DNA from: Streptomonospora nanhaiensis
Lineage (GTDB): Bacteria; Actinomycetota; Actinomycetes; Streptosporangiales; Streptosporangiaceae
Assembly (NCBI RefSeq): GCF_026642255.1
Contig: NZ_CP113264.1
Coordinates: 6,572,001-6,636,000, forward strand
DNA length: 64,000 bases
Direction of reading: 5' to 3'
In this document: one piece after another, positions 41,857 through 50,820 of the stretch
Layout of the letters: each line of letters opens with the position of its first letter
How positions within the stretch are numbered: position 1 is the stretch's first letter
The notes under the pieces: generated by a model
Told to the model about the DNA's origin: nothing
Databases searched by the model: none
Seen by the model: the letters and a program-made list of their open reading frames with translations, nothing else
Position numbers and translations under genes: made by a program

Positions 41857-43359
41857 TCAGTCCCCCGAGGGCTTCACGATCGGGAAGAGCACGGTCTCGC
41901 GGATGTTCTTGCCGGTGAAGGCCATGAGCAGGCGGTCGATGCCGACCCCCACGCCTCCGGTGGGCGGCATACCGTACTCCAGCGCCCGCAGGAAGTCCTC
42001 GTCCAGCTGCATCGCCTCGGGATCCCCCTCGGCCGCCATCAGGGACTGCCGGGTGAGCCTCTCCCGCTGCTCGACCGGATCGACCAGCTCGGAGTAGCCA
42101 GTGCCCAGCTCCATGCCGAACCCGATCAGGTCCCACTTCTCGGTGAGCAGCGGGTCCTCGCGGTGCTGGCGCGTGAGCGGGCTGGTCTCGACTGGGAAGT
42201 CGCGCACGAACGTCGGCTGGAGGAGCGTGTGCTCGACCAGTTCCTCGAAGACGTGCTCGACGAGCTTGCCCTGACCCCAGTCGGAGCTGAACTCGACGCC
42301 CTTGGCCCCGGCCAGACGGCGGACCTCCTCGACGGGGGTACGCGGGTCGACCTCCGCGCCGAGGGCCTCGGAGACGGCCCCGTACAGGGTGATCTGCGGC
42401 CACTCGCCGCCGAGGTCGTACGCCTCGCCGTCACGCTCGACCACGGTCGTGCCGAACACCGCGCGCGCCGCGTCCTGGACGAGCTCCCGGGTGATGTCCG
42501 CCATGACGTTGTAGTCGGCGTACGCCTGGTAGAACTCCAGCATCGTGAACTCGGGGTTGTGCGTGGAGTCCGCGCCCTCGTTCCTGAAGTTGCGGTTGAC
42601 CTCGAAGACCTTCTCCAGGCCGCCCACGACCAGCCGCTTGAGCGACAGCTCGGGCGCGATGCGCAGGTACAGGTCCATGTCGTAGGCGTTGATGTGCGTG
42701 GTGAACGGCCGCGCGGTGGCGCCGCCGTGCACGCGCATCAGCATCGGGGTCTCGACCTCGATGAAGTCGCGCCGGCTCAGGCCCTCCCTGATCGCCCGGA
42801 TGGCGGCCGAGCGGCGGCGCACCATCAGCTGGGAGTCGGGGTTGACGATGAGGTCGACGTACCGCTGCCGCACACGTGCCTCGGGGTCGGTCAGGCCCTT
42901 GTGCTTCTCCGGGAGCGGGCGCAGGCACTTGGCCGTCAGCGTCCAGGAGTTCACGAGGACGGACAGCTCGCCACGGCGGGAGGTGATGACCTCGCCCTCC
43001 ACGCCGACGTGGTCGCCCAGGTCGACGTCGGCCTTCCAGGCGTCCAGCCGCTCCTGGCCGACCTGGTCCAGGGACAGCATGATCTGGACGTCGCCGGTCT
43101 CGTCGCGCAGCGTCGCGAAGCAGAGCTTGCCGCCGGTGCGGTAGAGCATCACGCGACCGGCGATGGAGACGCCGACGCCCGTGCGGGTGTCCGGCTCCAG
43201 TCCCTGGTGTTTGTCGCGCACGGCACCGATCGACGTGGAGCGCGGGAAGGTCACGGGGAAGGGATCGATCCCCTCCTCCCGGAGACGGTCCAGCTTCTGG
43301 CGCCGGACCCGCATCTGTTCGGGCAGGTCGTCGTAGGTGTCGTCGTGCGTGTCAGTCAC
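41857..43359 (-). CDS. lysS: Lysyl-tRNA synthetase, class II
   Basis: 500 aa. After an OB-fold anticodon-binding domain (VSIAGRVMLYRTGGKLCFAT, DVQIMLSLDQVG), the class II core shows motif 1 (IEVETPMLMRVHGGATARPF), motif 2 (FEVNRNFRNEGADSTHNPEF) and motif 3 (GVGVGIDRLLMAFTGKNIRE). It charges tRNA-Lys in the cytoplasm. I prefer GTG 43359 to GTG 43365: TAGGAT (43372-43367) ends exactly seven bases before 43359, a leaderless arrangement, and there is no ribosome site. It is separate from coaX by the opposing cation-efflux gene, an interruption of the more usual coaX-lysS adjacency. Confidence 0.96.
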   Translation of the reverse strand: MTDTHDDTYDDLPEQMRVRRQKLDRLREEGIDPFPVTFPRSTSIGAVRDKHQGLEPDTRTGVGVSIAGRVMLYRTGGKLCFATLRDETGDVQIMLSLDQVGQERLDAWKADVDLGDHVGVEGEVITSRRGELSVLVNSWTLTAKCLRPLPEKHKGLTDPEARVRQRYVDLIVNPDSQLMVRRRSAAIRAIREGLSRRDFIEVETPMLMRVHGGATARPFTTHINAYDMDLYLRIAPELSLKRLVVGGLEKVFEVNRNFRNEGADSTHNPEFTMLEFYQAYADYNVMADITRELVQDAARAVFGTTVVERDGEAYDLGGEWPQITLYGAVSEALGAEVDPRTPVEEVRRLAGAKGVEFSSDWGQGKLVEHVFEELVEHTLLQPTFVRDFPVETSPLTRQHREDPLLTEKWDLIGFGMELGTGYSELVDPVEQRERLTRQSLMAAEGDPEAMQLDEDFLRALEYGMPPTGGVGVGIDRLLMAFTGKNIRETVLFPIVKPSGD

Positions 43360-43538
43360 GCGCACGATCCTACCGGCGGTCCGCGCCCCGGCCGACCGCC
43401 CGGACCCCGCCCGGCCGGGGGTCCCGGGATCGTGCCACGCGGATCCGGGAGGTGGGACGGGCGTGCCCGGATCACTAGTATTGCGCTGCCTTGACCCGCA
43501 CCCCCACCACCGGAGCAGGATCTACCGAGAGTCGAACA

Positions 43539-44495
43539 ATGAGCGTTGAGGGAAGCACGAAGGCCGTCGTCACGGCACTGGTTGCGAATCTGGGGATCGC
43601 CGTCACGAAGTTCGTGGCCTATGTACTGACGGGCTCGTCCTCCATGCTGGCCGAGTCCATCCACTCGGTCGCCGACTCCAGCAACCAGGCGCTGCTGCTC
43701 ATCGGAGGCAAGCGCGCCCGGCGGGGCGCCACCGAGGAGCACCCCTTCGGCTACGGGCGCGAACGCTACATCTACGCGTTCGTGGTCGCGATCGTGCTGT
43801 TCAGCGTGGGCGGCCTGTTCGCGCTCTACGAGGCCTGGCACAAGATCTCCCACCCCGAGCCCATCACCGAGTGGCAGTGGGTGCCCGTCGCGGTCCTGGT
43901 GGTCGCGATCGGGCTGGAGTCGATGGCGATGAGGACGGCCGTCAAGGAGTCCAACGCCGTGCGCGGCAAGGCGAGCTGGGTCGAGTTCGTCCGCCGGGCG
44001 AAGGCCCCCGAGCTGCCCGTGATCCTGCTGGAGGACGCCGGCGCCCTGCTCGGCCTGGTGTTCGCGCTGCTCGGCGTCAGCCTGACCCTGATCACCGGCA
44101 ACGGCCTGTGGGACGGCCTGGGCACCGCCGCCATCGGCATCCTCCTCGTGGTCATCGCCGTCGTGCTGGCCGCCGAGGTGAAGAGCCTGCTGGTCGGCGA
44201 GTCCGCCACGAGCGAGAACGTCCAGGCGATCCGGAGGGCCATCGAGTCGGTCGAGGACGTCGACCGCCTCATCCACATGCGCACCCTGCACGTGGGCCCC
44301 GAGGAGCTCCTGGTGGCCGCCAAGGTCGCGGTGGACGCCGAGGACGACGCCGGCCGGGTGACCAGGGCGATCAACGAGGCGGAGGAGCGCATCCGCGCGT
44401 CCGTGCCCATCGCCACGCTGATCTACATCGAGCCCGACCTGTTCCGCACTGCGCCGGGGTCCCCCGCCTCGCCCGGGGCCGGGACCTCCGCGTGA
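43539..44495 (+). CDS. Cation diffusion facilitator family transporter
   Basis: 318 aa. Six transmembrane helices; the second begins SSSMLAESIHSVADSSNQAL with the metal-site His/Asp pair typical of CDF proteins, and helix 5 has PVILLEDAGALLGLVFALLG with the second acidic ligand. EEHPFGYGRERYIYAF is the signature loop. A cytoplasmic domain (MRTLHVGPEELLVAAKVAVD) ends the protein. This subgroup exports divalent cations such as zinc or manganese by proton exchange; specificity cannot be read. ATG 43539 follows a leader from TAGTAT (43476-43481). It is divergent from lysS and converges on coaX with two strong hairpins between. Confidence 0.88.
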   Translation: MSVEGSTKAVVTALVANLGIAVTKFVAYVLTGSSSMLAESIHSVADSSNQALLLIGGKRARRGATEEHPFGYGRERYIYAFVVAIVLFSVGGLFALYEAWHKISHPEPITEWQWVPVAVLVVAIGLESMAMRTAVKESNAVRGKASWVEFVRRAKAPELPVILLEDAGALLGLVFALLGVSLTLITGNGLWDGLGTAAIGILLVVIAVVLAAEVKSLLVGESATSENVQAIRRAIESVEDVDRLIHMRTLHVGPEELLVAAKVAVDAEDDAGRVTRAINEAEERIRASVPIATLIYIEPDLFRTAPGSPASPGAGTSA

Positions 44496-44562
44496 GCCGG
44501 GGCCGGTGCGGCCCCCGCGCCGCACCGGCCCCGGTCCGGGGCGGGGGCGTGCGCCCCCGCCC
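44496..44562. terminator. Twin bidirectional terminator hairpins
   Basis: First: a 16-bp perfect stem CCGGGGCCGGTGCGGC (44496-44511) with 44518-44533, loop CCCCGC. Second: GGGGCGGGGGCG (44537-44548) with CGCCCCCGCCCC (44551-44562). They fill the 78-base gap between the convergent cation-efflux and coaX genes. Confidence 0.85.
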
Positions 44563-44573
44563 CGCGCCCGGGC

Positions 44574-45356
44574 TCAGCCCGTGTTGCGCTCGAAGACCAG
44601 GCGCAGCCCGATCAGGGTGAGCCACGGCTCGTGCAGGTCCACGGTCTCGCACTCGCCGATGACCGTGGACGCGAGCCCTCCGGTGGCCACGACGGTCACG
44701 TCGTCCGGGGAGTCGGTGAGCTCGGCGACCATCCGGTCGACGATCCCGTCCACCTGGCCCGCGAACCCGAACACGATGCCCGAGCGCAGCGCCTCCGTGG
44801 TGTTCTTGGCGATGGCCGAACGCGGCTTGACGATCTCCACCATGTGCAGCTGGGCGCCGCGCCGGGACAGGGCGTCCACGGAGATGTCGATGCCGGGGGC
44901 GATCGCGCCGCCCACGTACTCGCCCTTGACGCTCACCGCGTCGAAGGTCGTCGCGGTCCCGAAGTCCACGACCACGGCCGGACCGCCGTAGAGGTGGTTG
45001 GCGGCGAGGGCGTTGATGATCCGGTCGCTCCCCACCTCCTTGGGGTTGTCCATCCGGATCGGCACCCCGGTCTTGACCCCGGGTTCGACGATGACGGCGG
45101 GGACGTCGCCGAAGTGGCGGCGGAACATGTCGCGCATCTCGTGCTGTACCGACGGCACCGAGCAGCACAGGGCGATCCCGTCGATGTCCTCCGGGCCGCC
45201 GAGGGTGCTCGCGTCGAGGAGCCCGCGCAGCACCACCGACCACTCGTCGGCGGTGCGCCGGGTGTCGGTCCCCACTCTCCAGTGTTCGAGAAGCTCGTCG
45301 GATTCAAAGAGACCGAAGACCGTCTCGGAGTTGCCGACGTCGATCGCGAGCAGCAT
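44574..45356 (-). CDS. coaX: Type III pantothenate kinase
   Basis: 260 aa. The ASKHA-fold phosphate loop LLAIDVGNSETVFGLFESDE is at the N-terminus, and GGPAVVVDFGTATTFDAVSV and GAIAPGIDISVDALSRRGAQ are family motifs; VGSDRIINALAANHLYGG completes the pantothenate-binding region. It phosphorylates pantothenate, the first committed step to CoA, which ties it to panC upstream. ATG 45356 is chosen, with GAGG nine bases upstream; an in-frame ATG at 45374 lacks one. It follows the nadB-nadC frame by 65 bases in the same direction and is last in this operon. Confidence 0.94.
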   Translation of the reverse strand: MLLAIDVGNSETVFGLFESDELLEHWRVGTDTRRTADEWSVVLRGLLDASTLGGPEDIDGIALCCSVPSVQHEMRDMFRRHFGDVPAVIVEPGVKTGVPIRMDNPKEVGSDRIINALAANHLYGGPAVVVDFGTATTFDAVSVKGEYVGGAIAPGIDISVDALSRRGAQLHMVEIVKPRSAIAKNTTEALRSGIVFGFAGQVDGIVDRMVAELTDSPDDVTVVATGGLASTVIGECETVDLHEPWLTLIGLRLVFERNTG

Positions 45357-45421
45357 TCTGAGGGCCTCATCCATGGTCGAAGTGGTGTGTTCTCAAGGAA
45401 TCTTCCACCACTCGGGCGCCC

Positions 45422-48013
45422 TCACAACAGGTCGAGGGCGATATCGAGCGCGGGACTGGAGTGGGTGAGCGCGCCGACGGCGAGGTAGTCGACCCCGGTG
45501 CGGGCCACGTCCCCCGCAACGTCGAGGGTCAGTCCGCCGGAGGACTCCAGCCGCGCACGTCCCCCGACCTGGGCGACCGCCGCCCGGAGCCCGTCGACGG
45601 TGAAGTTGTCGAGGAGGATCTCCTCCGCCCCGGCGGCGATGGCGTCCTCGATCTGGTCGAGCCTGTCGACCTCGACCTCCAGGGGGAGGTCGGGGAAGCG
45701 CTCGCGGACGGCGCGCACCGCCTCGCCGACACCCCCGGCGGCGACCACGTGGTTGTCCTTGACCAGGCCCGCGTCGCTGAGGCCGTACCGGTGGTTCACG
45801 CCCCCTCCGCAGCGCACCGCGTACTTCTCCAGGGCGCGCATCCCGGGGCGGGTCTTGCGGCTGTCCCGAACGCGGGCCCGCGTGCCGGCCACGGCGTCCA
45901 CCCACGCGCGCGTGGCCGTCGCGATCCCGGACATGTGGGTGAGGAGGTTGAGCGCGGTCCGCTCCGCGGTGAGCAGGTCGCGCGTACGCGCGGTGACGGT
46001 CATCAGGACGTCTCCGCGCTTGACCGCGTCGCCGTCCCGTGCGGTGCGCGTGACCTCCAGGGCGCCGTCGGCGACCAGCCAGAACACGAGCTCGGCGAGC
46101 GGGAGGCCGCTGACGGTGCCGTCGGCCCGGGCCACCACCTGGGCGGTGCGCACCTGGTCGGCGGGGATGGTCGCGACGCTGGTGACGTCGATGCCGGGGC
46201 CCGCGGTGAGGTCCTCGGCGAGGGCGCGGCGGACCAGTTCCACGTGGGACAGGTGGGGGGCGGTGCAGGAGAGGGAGAACTCGGCCCGGGCCTCCGGGCT
46301 CCGGTCGGCCCCGGCGAGGGGGAAGGAGACGGCGTCGAGTTCGGCCACGAGGGCGGACGGCAGGGACGGCTGCCAGTCCTCGGCGGTGGTCACGGCGGTG
46401 TCCCCTTCCAGTCGGACGACGACGGGCCGGATCCTGAGCCCGGATCTGGGCTCGGGGAAGTCGGCACGCTGGTGAGAGCCTCTGCTCTCGGTTCTGTACA
46501 GGGCGGCTGCGGCCACGAGGCGGGCCGTGGTGAGCAGGTTGGCGGCCTCCCACGCGGCGACGCCGGGGGTGACGGGCGCGGTCGGCCGGGCGAGGGCGTC
46601 GAGTTCGGCCACCAGCTCGGCGAGGCCCTCGCCCGTGCGGAGCACCCCGGCGTGCCGCGACATGAGGGTGCGGACCCGGGTGGCGGCGGCGGGGTCGGCG
46701 AGCGGGGTCACGGAGCCGGCGGTGGCGCCCGTCCCGGGGACGGGCCGGGGGTCCTCGGCCAGGCGCGCGGCGATCCGGTCGGCGTAGACCAGCCCCTCCA
46801 GCAGGGAGTTGGACGCGAGCCGGTTGGCGCCGTGGACGCCGGTGCGGGCGACCTCGCCGACCGCCCAGAGCCCGGGGACGCTGGTGCGGCCGTCGATGTC
46901 GACCTCGGCGCCGCCGGACGCGTAGTGGGCGGCGGGGGCGACGGGGACGGGCTCCGTGAGGGGGTCGACGCCGTTGGCGCGGCAGGAGGCAAGGATGGTG
47001 GGGAAGCGCTTCTCCCAGGTGGCCGCGCCGAAATGGCGGGTCTCCAGGTACACGTGGTCAACGCCCTGCTCGGCCATGGTGCGGGCGATGGTGCGGGCGA
47101 CCACGTCGCGCGGGGCGAGGTCGGCCAGCTCGTGGACGCCCTCCATGATGCGTGCGCCGTCGGCGTCCACCAGGTAGGCGCCCTCTCCCCGCAGGGCCTC
47201 GGAGACCAGGGGCTGCCGACCGCGTGCGTCGGCGCCGAGCCAGAGCACGGTGGGGTGGAACTGGATGAACTCCAGGTCGCGCATCCTGGCCCCGGCCCTG
47301 GCGGCGAGGGCGAGGCCGTCCCCGGTGGAGACGGGCGGGTTGGTGGTGGCCGCGAAGACCTGCCCGATGCCCCCGGTGGCCAGGACCACGGCGGGTGCGA
47401 CGACCGCGCCGACGCCGTCGCGGGCCCCCTCCCCCATCACGTGCAGGGTCACCCCGGTGACGGCCCCGGTGGCGGGGTCGTGGAGGGTGTCGAGCGCGAG
47501 GGCGTGCTCGACGACCTCGATCCGCTCCTCCGCGAGGACGGCGGCGACGAGCGCGCGCTGGATCTCGGCGCCGGTCGCGTCGCCGCCCGCGTGCGCGACG
47601 CGGTCCGCGCGGTGGCCGCCCTCCCGGGTGAGGGCGAGGGCGCCGTCCTCGGAGCGGTCGAACTCGGCGCCCAGTCCGATGAGCCAGCGCAGTGCGCCGG
47701 GTCCCTCGGTGGCCAGGACGTTGACGGCGTGGGGGTCGGACAGCCCGCCCCCCGCCAGGTGGGTGTCGACCATGTGGGCGACGGGGTCGTCGCCGGGCGC
47801 GACGGCCGCGGCGATCCCGCCCTGGGCGTAGGCGGTGGACCCTGTGGACAGCCGGTCCTTGGTGACCAGCACGACCCGTCCGCTCCCGCTCCTCTGGACG
47901 TAGCGCAGCGCGGTGCTCAGGCCCGCGATGCCGGAGCCGACGACCGCGACGTCCGCCGCGACCGTCCACCCGGGCCCGGGTGCGTCGAGCCTGGTCTGTG
48001 CGGGTGTACTCAT
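45422..48013 (-). CDS. nadB-nadC: NadB-NadC fusion: L-aspartate oxidase joined to quinolinate phosphoribosyltransferase
   Basis: 863 aa in one uninterrupted frame. Residues 1-about 560 are L-aspartate oxidase: FAD motif VAVVGSGIAGLSTALRYVQR, STAYAQGGIAAAVAPGDDPV, EFIQFHPTVLWLG and GANRLASNSLLEGLVYADRI. From about 580 the chain is NadC: ELVRRALAEDLTAGPGIDVT, RDLLTAERTALNLLTHMSGI, RDSRKTRPGMRALEKYAVRC, ALVKDNHVVAAGG and TGVDYLAVGALTHSSPALDI. The pair makes iminoaspartate and converts quinolinate to nicotinate mononucleotide, flanking NadA in de novo NAD synthesis; nadA is not here. No stop lies between the domains and the first plausible separate NadC start (GTG 46243) has no ribosome site. Usually these are two adjacent genes, so a fusion, or a stop lost by sequencing error, is indicated. 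Confidence 0.85.
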   Translation of the reverse strand: MSTPAQTRLDAPGPGWTVAADVAVVGSGIAGLSTALRYVQRSGSGRVVLVTKDRLSTGSTAYAQGGIAAAVAPGDDPVAHMVDTHLAGGGLSDPHAVNVLATEGPGALRWLIGLGAEFDRSEDGALALTREGGHRADRVAHAGGDATGAEIQRALVAAVLAEERIEVVEHALALDTLHDPATGAVTGVTLHVMGEGARDGVGAVVAPAVVLATGGIGQVFAATTNPPVSTGDGLALAARAGARMRDLEFIQFHPTVLWLGADARGRQPLVSEALRGEGAYLVDADGARIMEGVHELADLAPRDVVARTIARTMAEQGVDHVYLETRHFGAATWEKRFPTILASCRANGVDPLTEPVPVAPAAHYASGGAEVDIDGRTSVPGLWAVGEVARTGVHGANRLASNSLLEGLVYADRIAARLAEDPRPVPGTGATAGSVTPLADPAAATRVRTLMSRHAGVLRTGEGLAELVAELDALARPTAPVTPGVAAWEAANLLTTARLVAAAALYRTESRGSHQRADFPEPRSGLRIRPVVVRLEGDTAVTTAEDWQPSLPSALVAELDAVSFPLAGADRSPEARAEFSLSCTAPHLSHVELVRRALAEDLTAGPGIDVTSVATIPADQVRTAQVVARADGTVSGLPLAELVFWLVADGALEVTRTARDGDAVKRGDVLMTVTARTRDLLTAERTALNLLTHMSGIATATRAWVDAVAGTRARVRDSRKTRPGMRALEKYAVRCGGGVNHRYGLSDAGLVKDNHVVAAGGVGEAVRAVRERFPDLPLEVEVDRLDQIEDAIAAGAEEILLDNFTVDGLRAAVAQVGGRARLESSGGLTLDVAGDVARTGVDYLAVGALTHSSPALDIALDLL

Positions 48014-48056
48014 CTGGGGTCTCTTTCGCGAGGCGCCGCCCCGGGGGCCGGGGCGG

Positions 48057-48935
48057 TCACAGGGGGATCGACACGTTGTCGATGAGCCGGGTGGAGCCCA
48101 CGCGGGCGGCGACGGCGAGGACCGCGTCCCCCCGGTGGCCGGGCGCGGCCTCGGTGAAGGTCGCGGCGTCGACCAGGGCCAGGTAGTCGAGGACGACGGG
48201 GGGAGCGGCCCCGGCCGCCCCGTCCAGTACGGCGTGGGCGGCGGCGCGGACGGCGTCCGGCCCCCCGGCCGCGGCCTCACGGCCCGCCCGGAGGGCGCGC
48301 GACAGCGCCAGTGCGCTGCGCCGCTCGGCGTCCGACAGGTAGACGTTGCGGCTGGAGGAGGCGAGCCCGTCGGGGTCGCGGAGGATGGGGGCCCCGACGA
48401 TCTCCACGGGCACGTCGAGGTCGGCCACCATGCGCCTGACGAGCGCGATCTGCTGGGCGTCCTTCTCCCCGAAGACGGCGGTGTCGGGCCGGACCAGGTT
48501 GAGGAGCTTGGCGACGACGGTGAGGACCCCGGTGAAGTGCCCGGGGCGGGAGGCGCCCTCCAGCCGCTCCCCCATCGGCCCGGCGTCGACCGTGACCATC
48601 TGCGGGGCCGGGTACATGGTGGCGACGGACGGGGCGAAGACGACGTCCACCCCCTCCTCCGCGCAGAGTGCGGTGTCGGCCGCCAGGTCGCGCGGGTAGC
48701 GGTCGAAGTCCTCGTCGGGGCCGAACTGGAGCGGGTTGACGAAGACGCTGACGACCACCGTGTCCGCCCGCTCGCGGGCCAGGCGCATGAGGGAGCGGTG
48801 GCCGCCGTGGAGGGCGCCCATGGTGGGGACGAGGGCGACGTGCCCGGGGCCGGAGAGGGCCCGGCGCAGCTCTTCGGGCGTGCGTGCCACGAGGGGGCCG
48901 CCGGCGGTCGCGGTCTGCGGTGTGGGTTCGGTCAT
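48057..48935 (-). CDS. panC: Pantothenate synthetase (pantoate-beta-alanine ligase)
   Basis: 292 aa with the HIGH-like motif VALVPTMGALHGGHRSLMRL near residue 35, VVVSVFVNPLQFGPDEDFDR, TGVLTVVAKLLNLVRPDTAV, FGEKDAQQIALVRRMVADLD and the KMSKS-equivalent LASSSRNVYLSDAER. It joins pantoate and beta-alanine using ATP. ATG 48935 has only a weak GGGAAA ribosome site, perhaps because it is coupled to the upstream DUF2520 gene, which ends 80 bases before. Followed 43 bases later by the nadB-nadC frame. panD, which supplies beta-alanine and is next to panC in mycobacteria, is not present in the window. Confidence 0.95.
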   Translation of the reverse strand: MTEPTPQTATAGGPLVARTPEELRRALSGPGHVALVPTMGALHGGHRSLMRLARERADTVVVSVFVNPLQFGPDEDFDRYPRDLAADTALCAEEGVDVVFAPSVATMYPAPQMVTVDAGPMGERLEGASRPGHFTGVLTVVAKLLNLVRPDTAVFGEKDAQQIALVRRMVADLDVPVEIVGAPILRDPDGLASSSRNVYLSDAERRSALALSRALRAGREAAAGGPDAVRAAAHAVLDGAAGAAPPVVLDYLALVDAATFTEAAPGHRGDAVLAVAARVGSTRLIDNVSIPL

Positions 48936-49015
48936 CGGTGGTTTCCCGTGGTGGAGTTCTGCGGCGCGCACGGCGCGGCGGCCGGGCGCGCACCGGGCGC
49001 GACGTGGGGAGGGCG

Positions 49016-49900
49016 TCAGCGGCGGAGGACGTCGAGCAGGCGCACGGCGTCCTCCGGCTTGAGCATCCCGGCGTTGATGGCGCGGTCGGCCGTGAGCCGG
49101 GCCAGCTCGACGTAGCTGGCGACGCTCTCGGGGGCGTTCTCGCGCAGCTGCTCGATGTGTCCGGCGACGGTCCCGGCGTCGCCGCGCAGGACGGGCCCGC
49201 TGAGGCCGTGGATGCCCAGGCGGAGGGCGTTGTCGAGGGCCGCGCTGAGCATGGGGGCGAGCATGCGGCCCGGCTCGGGGACGCCGGCGGCCGAGAGCAG
49301 GGCGGCGCTGTCCGCGACGAGGGTGACGAGGTGGTTCGCGCCTCCGGCGAGGGCCGCGTGGTAGAGGGTGCGCCTCTCCTCCTCGATCCACACGGGCTCG
49401 GCGCCCATCTCGACGACGAGGGCCTCGGCGATGGGCCGCAGCTGCTCGGGCGCCGTGACGCCGAACGCGCAGTTGGCGAGGCGGTCGACGTCCTCGTCGC
49501 GGCCGGTGAAGGTCATCGCCGGGTGGAGGGCGAGAGGGAGCGCGCCGACCAGGGTGGCGGGGGCGAGGACGCCGTAGCCGTGCGCCCCGCTGGCGTGGAC
49601 CAGGAGTTTTCCGCGCAGGTCGGCGCCGGTGGAGGCGAGTCCCTCGGTGATGTCGGGCAGGGCGTCGTCGGGGACGGTCAGCAGGACGAGGTCGCTGGCC
49701 TCGGCGACCTGCGCCGGTTCGAGGACGCGCGCGGTGGGCAGGCGCCCGGCGACGCGCTCGCGGGAGGCGTCGGAGACCGCGGAGGCGGCGACGACCTCGT
49801 GCCCGGCGCGGCCGAGGGCCTGGCCGAGGACGGAGCCCACGCGGCCGGGACCGATGACGCCGACCCGCAGTCGGGCGGGGCGCCCCTGCGTCGTCTCCAT
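49016..49900 (-). CDS. Rossmann-like / DUF2520 protein
   Basis: 294 aa. An N-terminal NAD(P)-binding fold starts LRVGVIGPGRVGSVLGQALG, with LVLLTVPDDALPDITEGLAS and LLVHASGAHGYGVLAPATLV, and resembles 6-phosphogluconate-dehydrogenase-like oxidoreductases; the C-terminal helical DUF2520 domain includes PLALHPAMTFTGRDEDVDRL and RRTLYHAALAGGANHLVTLV. The same protein precedes panC in mycobacteria and streptomycetes. A role as a pantoate-forming reductase (ketopantoate reductase substitute) has been considered because of this position, but that is inference. ATG 49900 has GAGGGG seven bases upstream. It heads the pantothenate/NAD operon. Confidence 0.88.
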   Translation of the reverse strand: METTQGRPARLRVGVIGPGRVGSVLGQALGRAGHEVVAASAVSDASRERVAGRLPTARVLEPAQVAEASDLVLLTVPDDALPDITEGLASTGADLRGKLLVHASGAHGYGVLAPATLVGALPLALHPAMTFTGRDEDVDRLANCAFGVTAPEQLRPIAEALVVEMGAEPVWIEEERRTLYHAALAGGANHLVTLVADSAALLSAAGVPEPGRMLAPMLSAALDNALRLGIHGLSGPVLRGDAGTVAGHIEQLRENAPESVASYVELARLTADRAINAGMLKPEDAVRLLDVLRR

Positions 49901-50076
49901 GTGCGTGCCCCCTCGTGGTGCGGTGCGTCCGGTTCCCGCGCACCGTGACGCCTGTGCACACGATAGCCCTCCCCCGCCGGTGACCTGCCGCCCCGCCCCC
50001 GGGGACGCGAGTGGGGACGGACACGTCGTGCCCGTCCCCACCCGTCGTGCTCCCCGCCCCCGTGTGGGGGCGCGGA

Positions 50077-50319
50077 TCAGTTCTGGATGATCACGCCGGT
50101 GTTGTAGCAGGAGCCCACGGACTTGCCGCCGAGGACGGCGTTGGAGATGCCGCAGCCCTCGCTCTCGTTCTCCAGCTCGTGGAGGGTGGTGTTCCCGCTG
50201 AGCACGGAATCGAAGTTCTGGGTCCAGGCCTCCGAGTCCGCAGCCGCAGGAGAGGCGGAGAGAAGGATTGCGGCGGAGGCGATGGCCACGGCACCGGTGG
50301 CGAACGTCTTCTTCAGCAC
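50077..50319 (-). CDS. Small secreted chaplin-like protein (diverged)
   Basis: 80 aa from GTG 50319, with AAGGAG seven bases upstream. The signal peptide is LKKTFATGAVAIASAAILL..SPAAA; the mature 50-odd residues (SVLSGNTTLHELENESEGCG, then ISNAVLGGKSVGSCYNTGVI) line up with the neighbouring protein at 50821: a Gly-Asn box, two Cys 15 residues apart, and a final Asn. It is more acidic and less hydrophobic than true chaplins, so assembly into a surface film is doubtful. The tandem position and shared MLKK leader indicate duplication and divergence. Confidence 0.65.
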   Translation of the reverse strand: MLKKTFATGAVAIASAAILLSASPAAADSEAWTQNFDSVLSGNTTLHELENESEGCGISNAVLGGKSVGSCYNTGVIIQN

Positions 50320-50820
50320 GATGGAACTCCTTCTTTGTCCGGCCGGGAGGGCCGACCGGATCGCGGTTGTTCGTGGCACCCGGGAGTGCTGGTGATGAAG
50401 TTACTGGGCGAGAAGCCCCTTCAACGGGCTTGAGCTGGAGTGATCACGAAATCGACGGAGATGCCGACCCTGCGTAGTCGAACGTCTCGGGGTCGATCGG
50501 GGCAAAGGTCGCGGACCGGCGAGGGGGGTGTGCGCGCTGCGTCACCGCCGCGCGGGGTTCCAGTCGCGCACCAATACGGGTTGCGGTCAACCGTGTCGGA
50601 CCGGAGGGCCGGGGGCGGGCGCCCCTCGGGGGCGGCGGGGCTCGTCCGCGCCGGACCCCGGACACGGGAAAGGCGCCACCCCGTCGTCACGGGATGGCGC
50701 CTCGCGCGGAAAGCTCGCGGACCCCGGCCGGGTCGGTTCAGTCGGGACGTCTCCGACTGGACACCCCCGCCCGGTCGGGCCGGATCGATCTGTCCTGCGT
50801 GTGCTGCGGGGACCGCGGTA
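50320..50820. other. 501-base spacer between the two chaplin-like genes, with a terminator
   Basis: Contains the strong hairpin at 50671-50702 (14-bp stem with one mismatch) ending the upstream chaplin-like gene, and the upstream region of the second gene. No further gene was seen, although the spacer is long for a tandem pair. Confidence 0.45.
50671..50702 (-). terminator. Terminator hairpin after the chaplin-like gene at 50821
   Basis: AGGCGCCACCCCGT pairs with ACGGGATGGCGCCT (one C-A mismatch) around a CGTC loop, 119 bases after the stop of the gene ending at 50821. Confidence 0.7.

Noticed and set aside
46243..46275. Separate nadC gene starting inside the NadB-NadC frame
   Set aside because: The in-frame GTG at 46243 has no ribosome site, would remove the start of the NadC domain, and no stop codon ends NadB before it.
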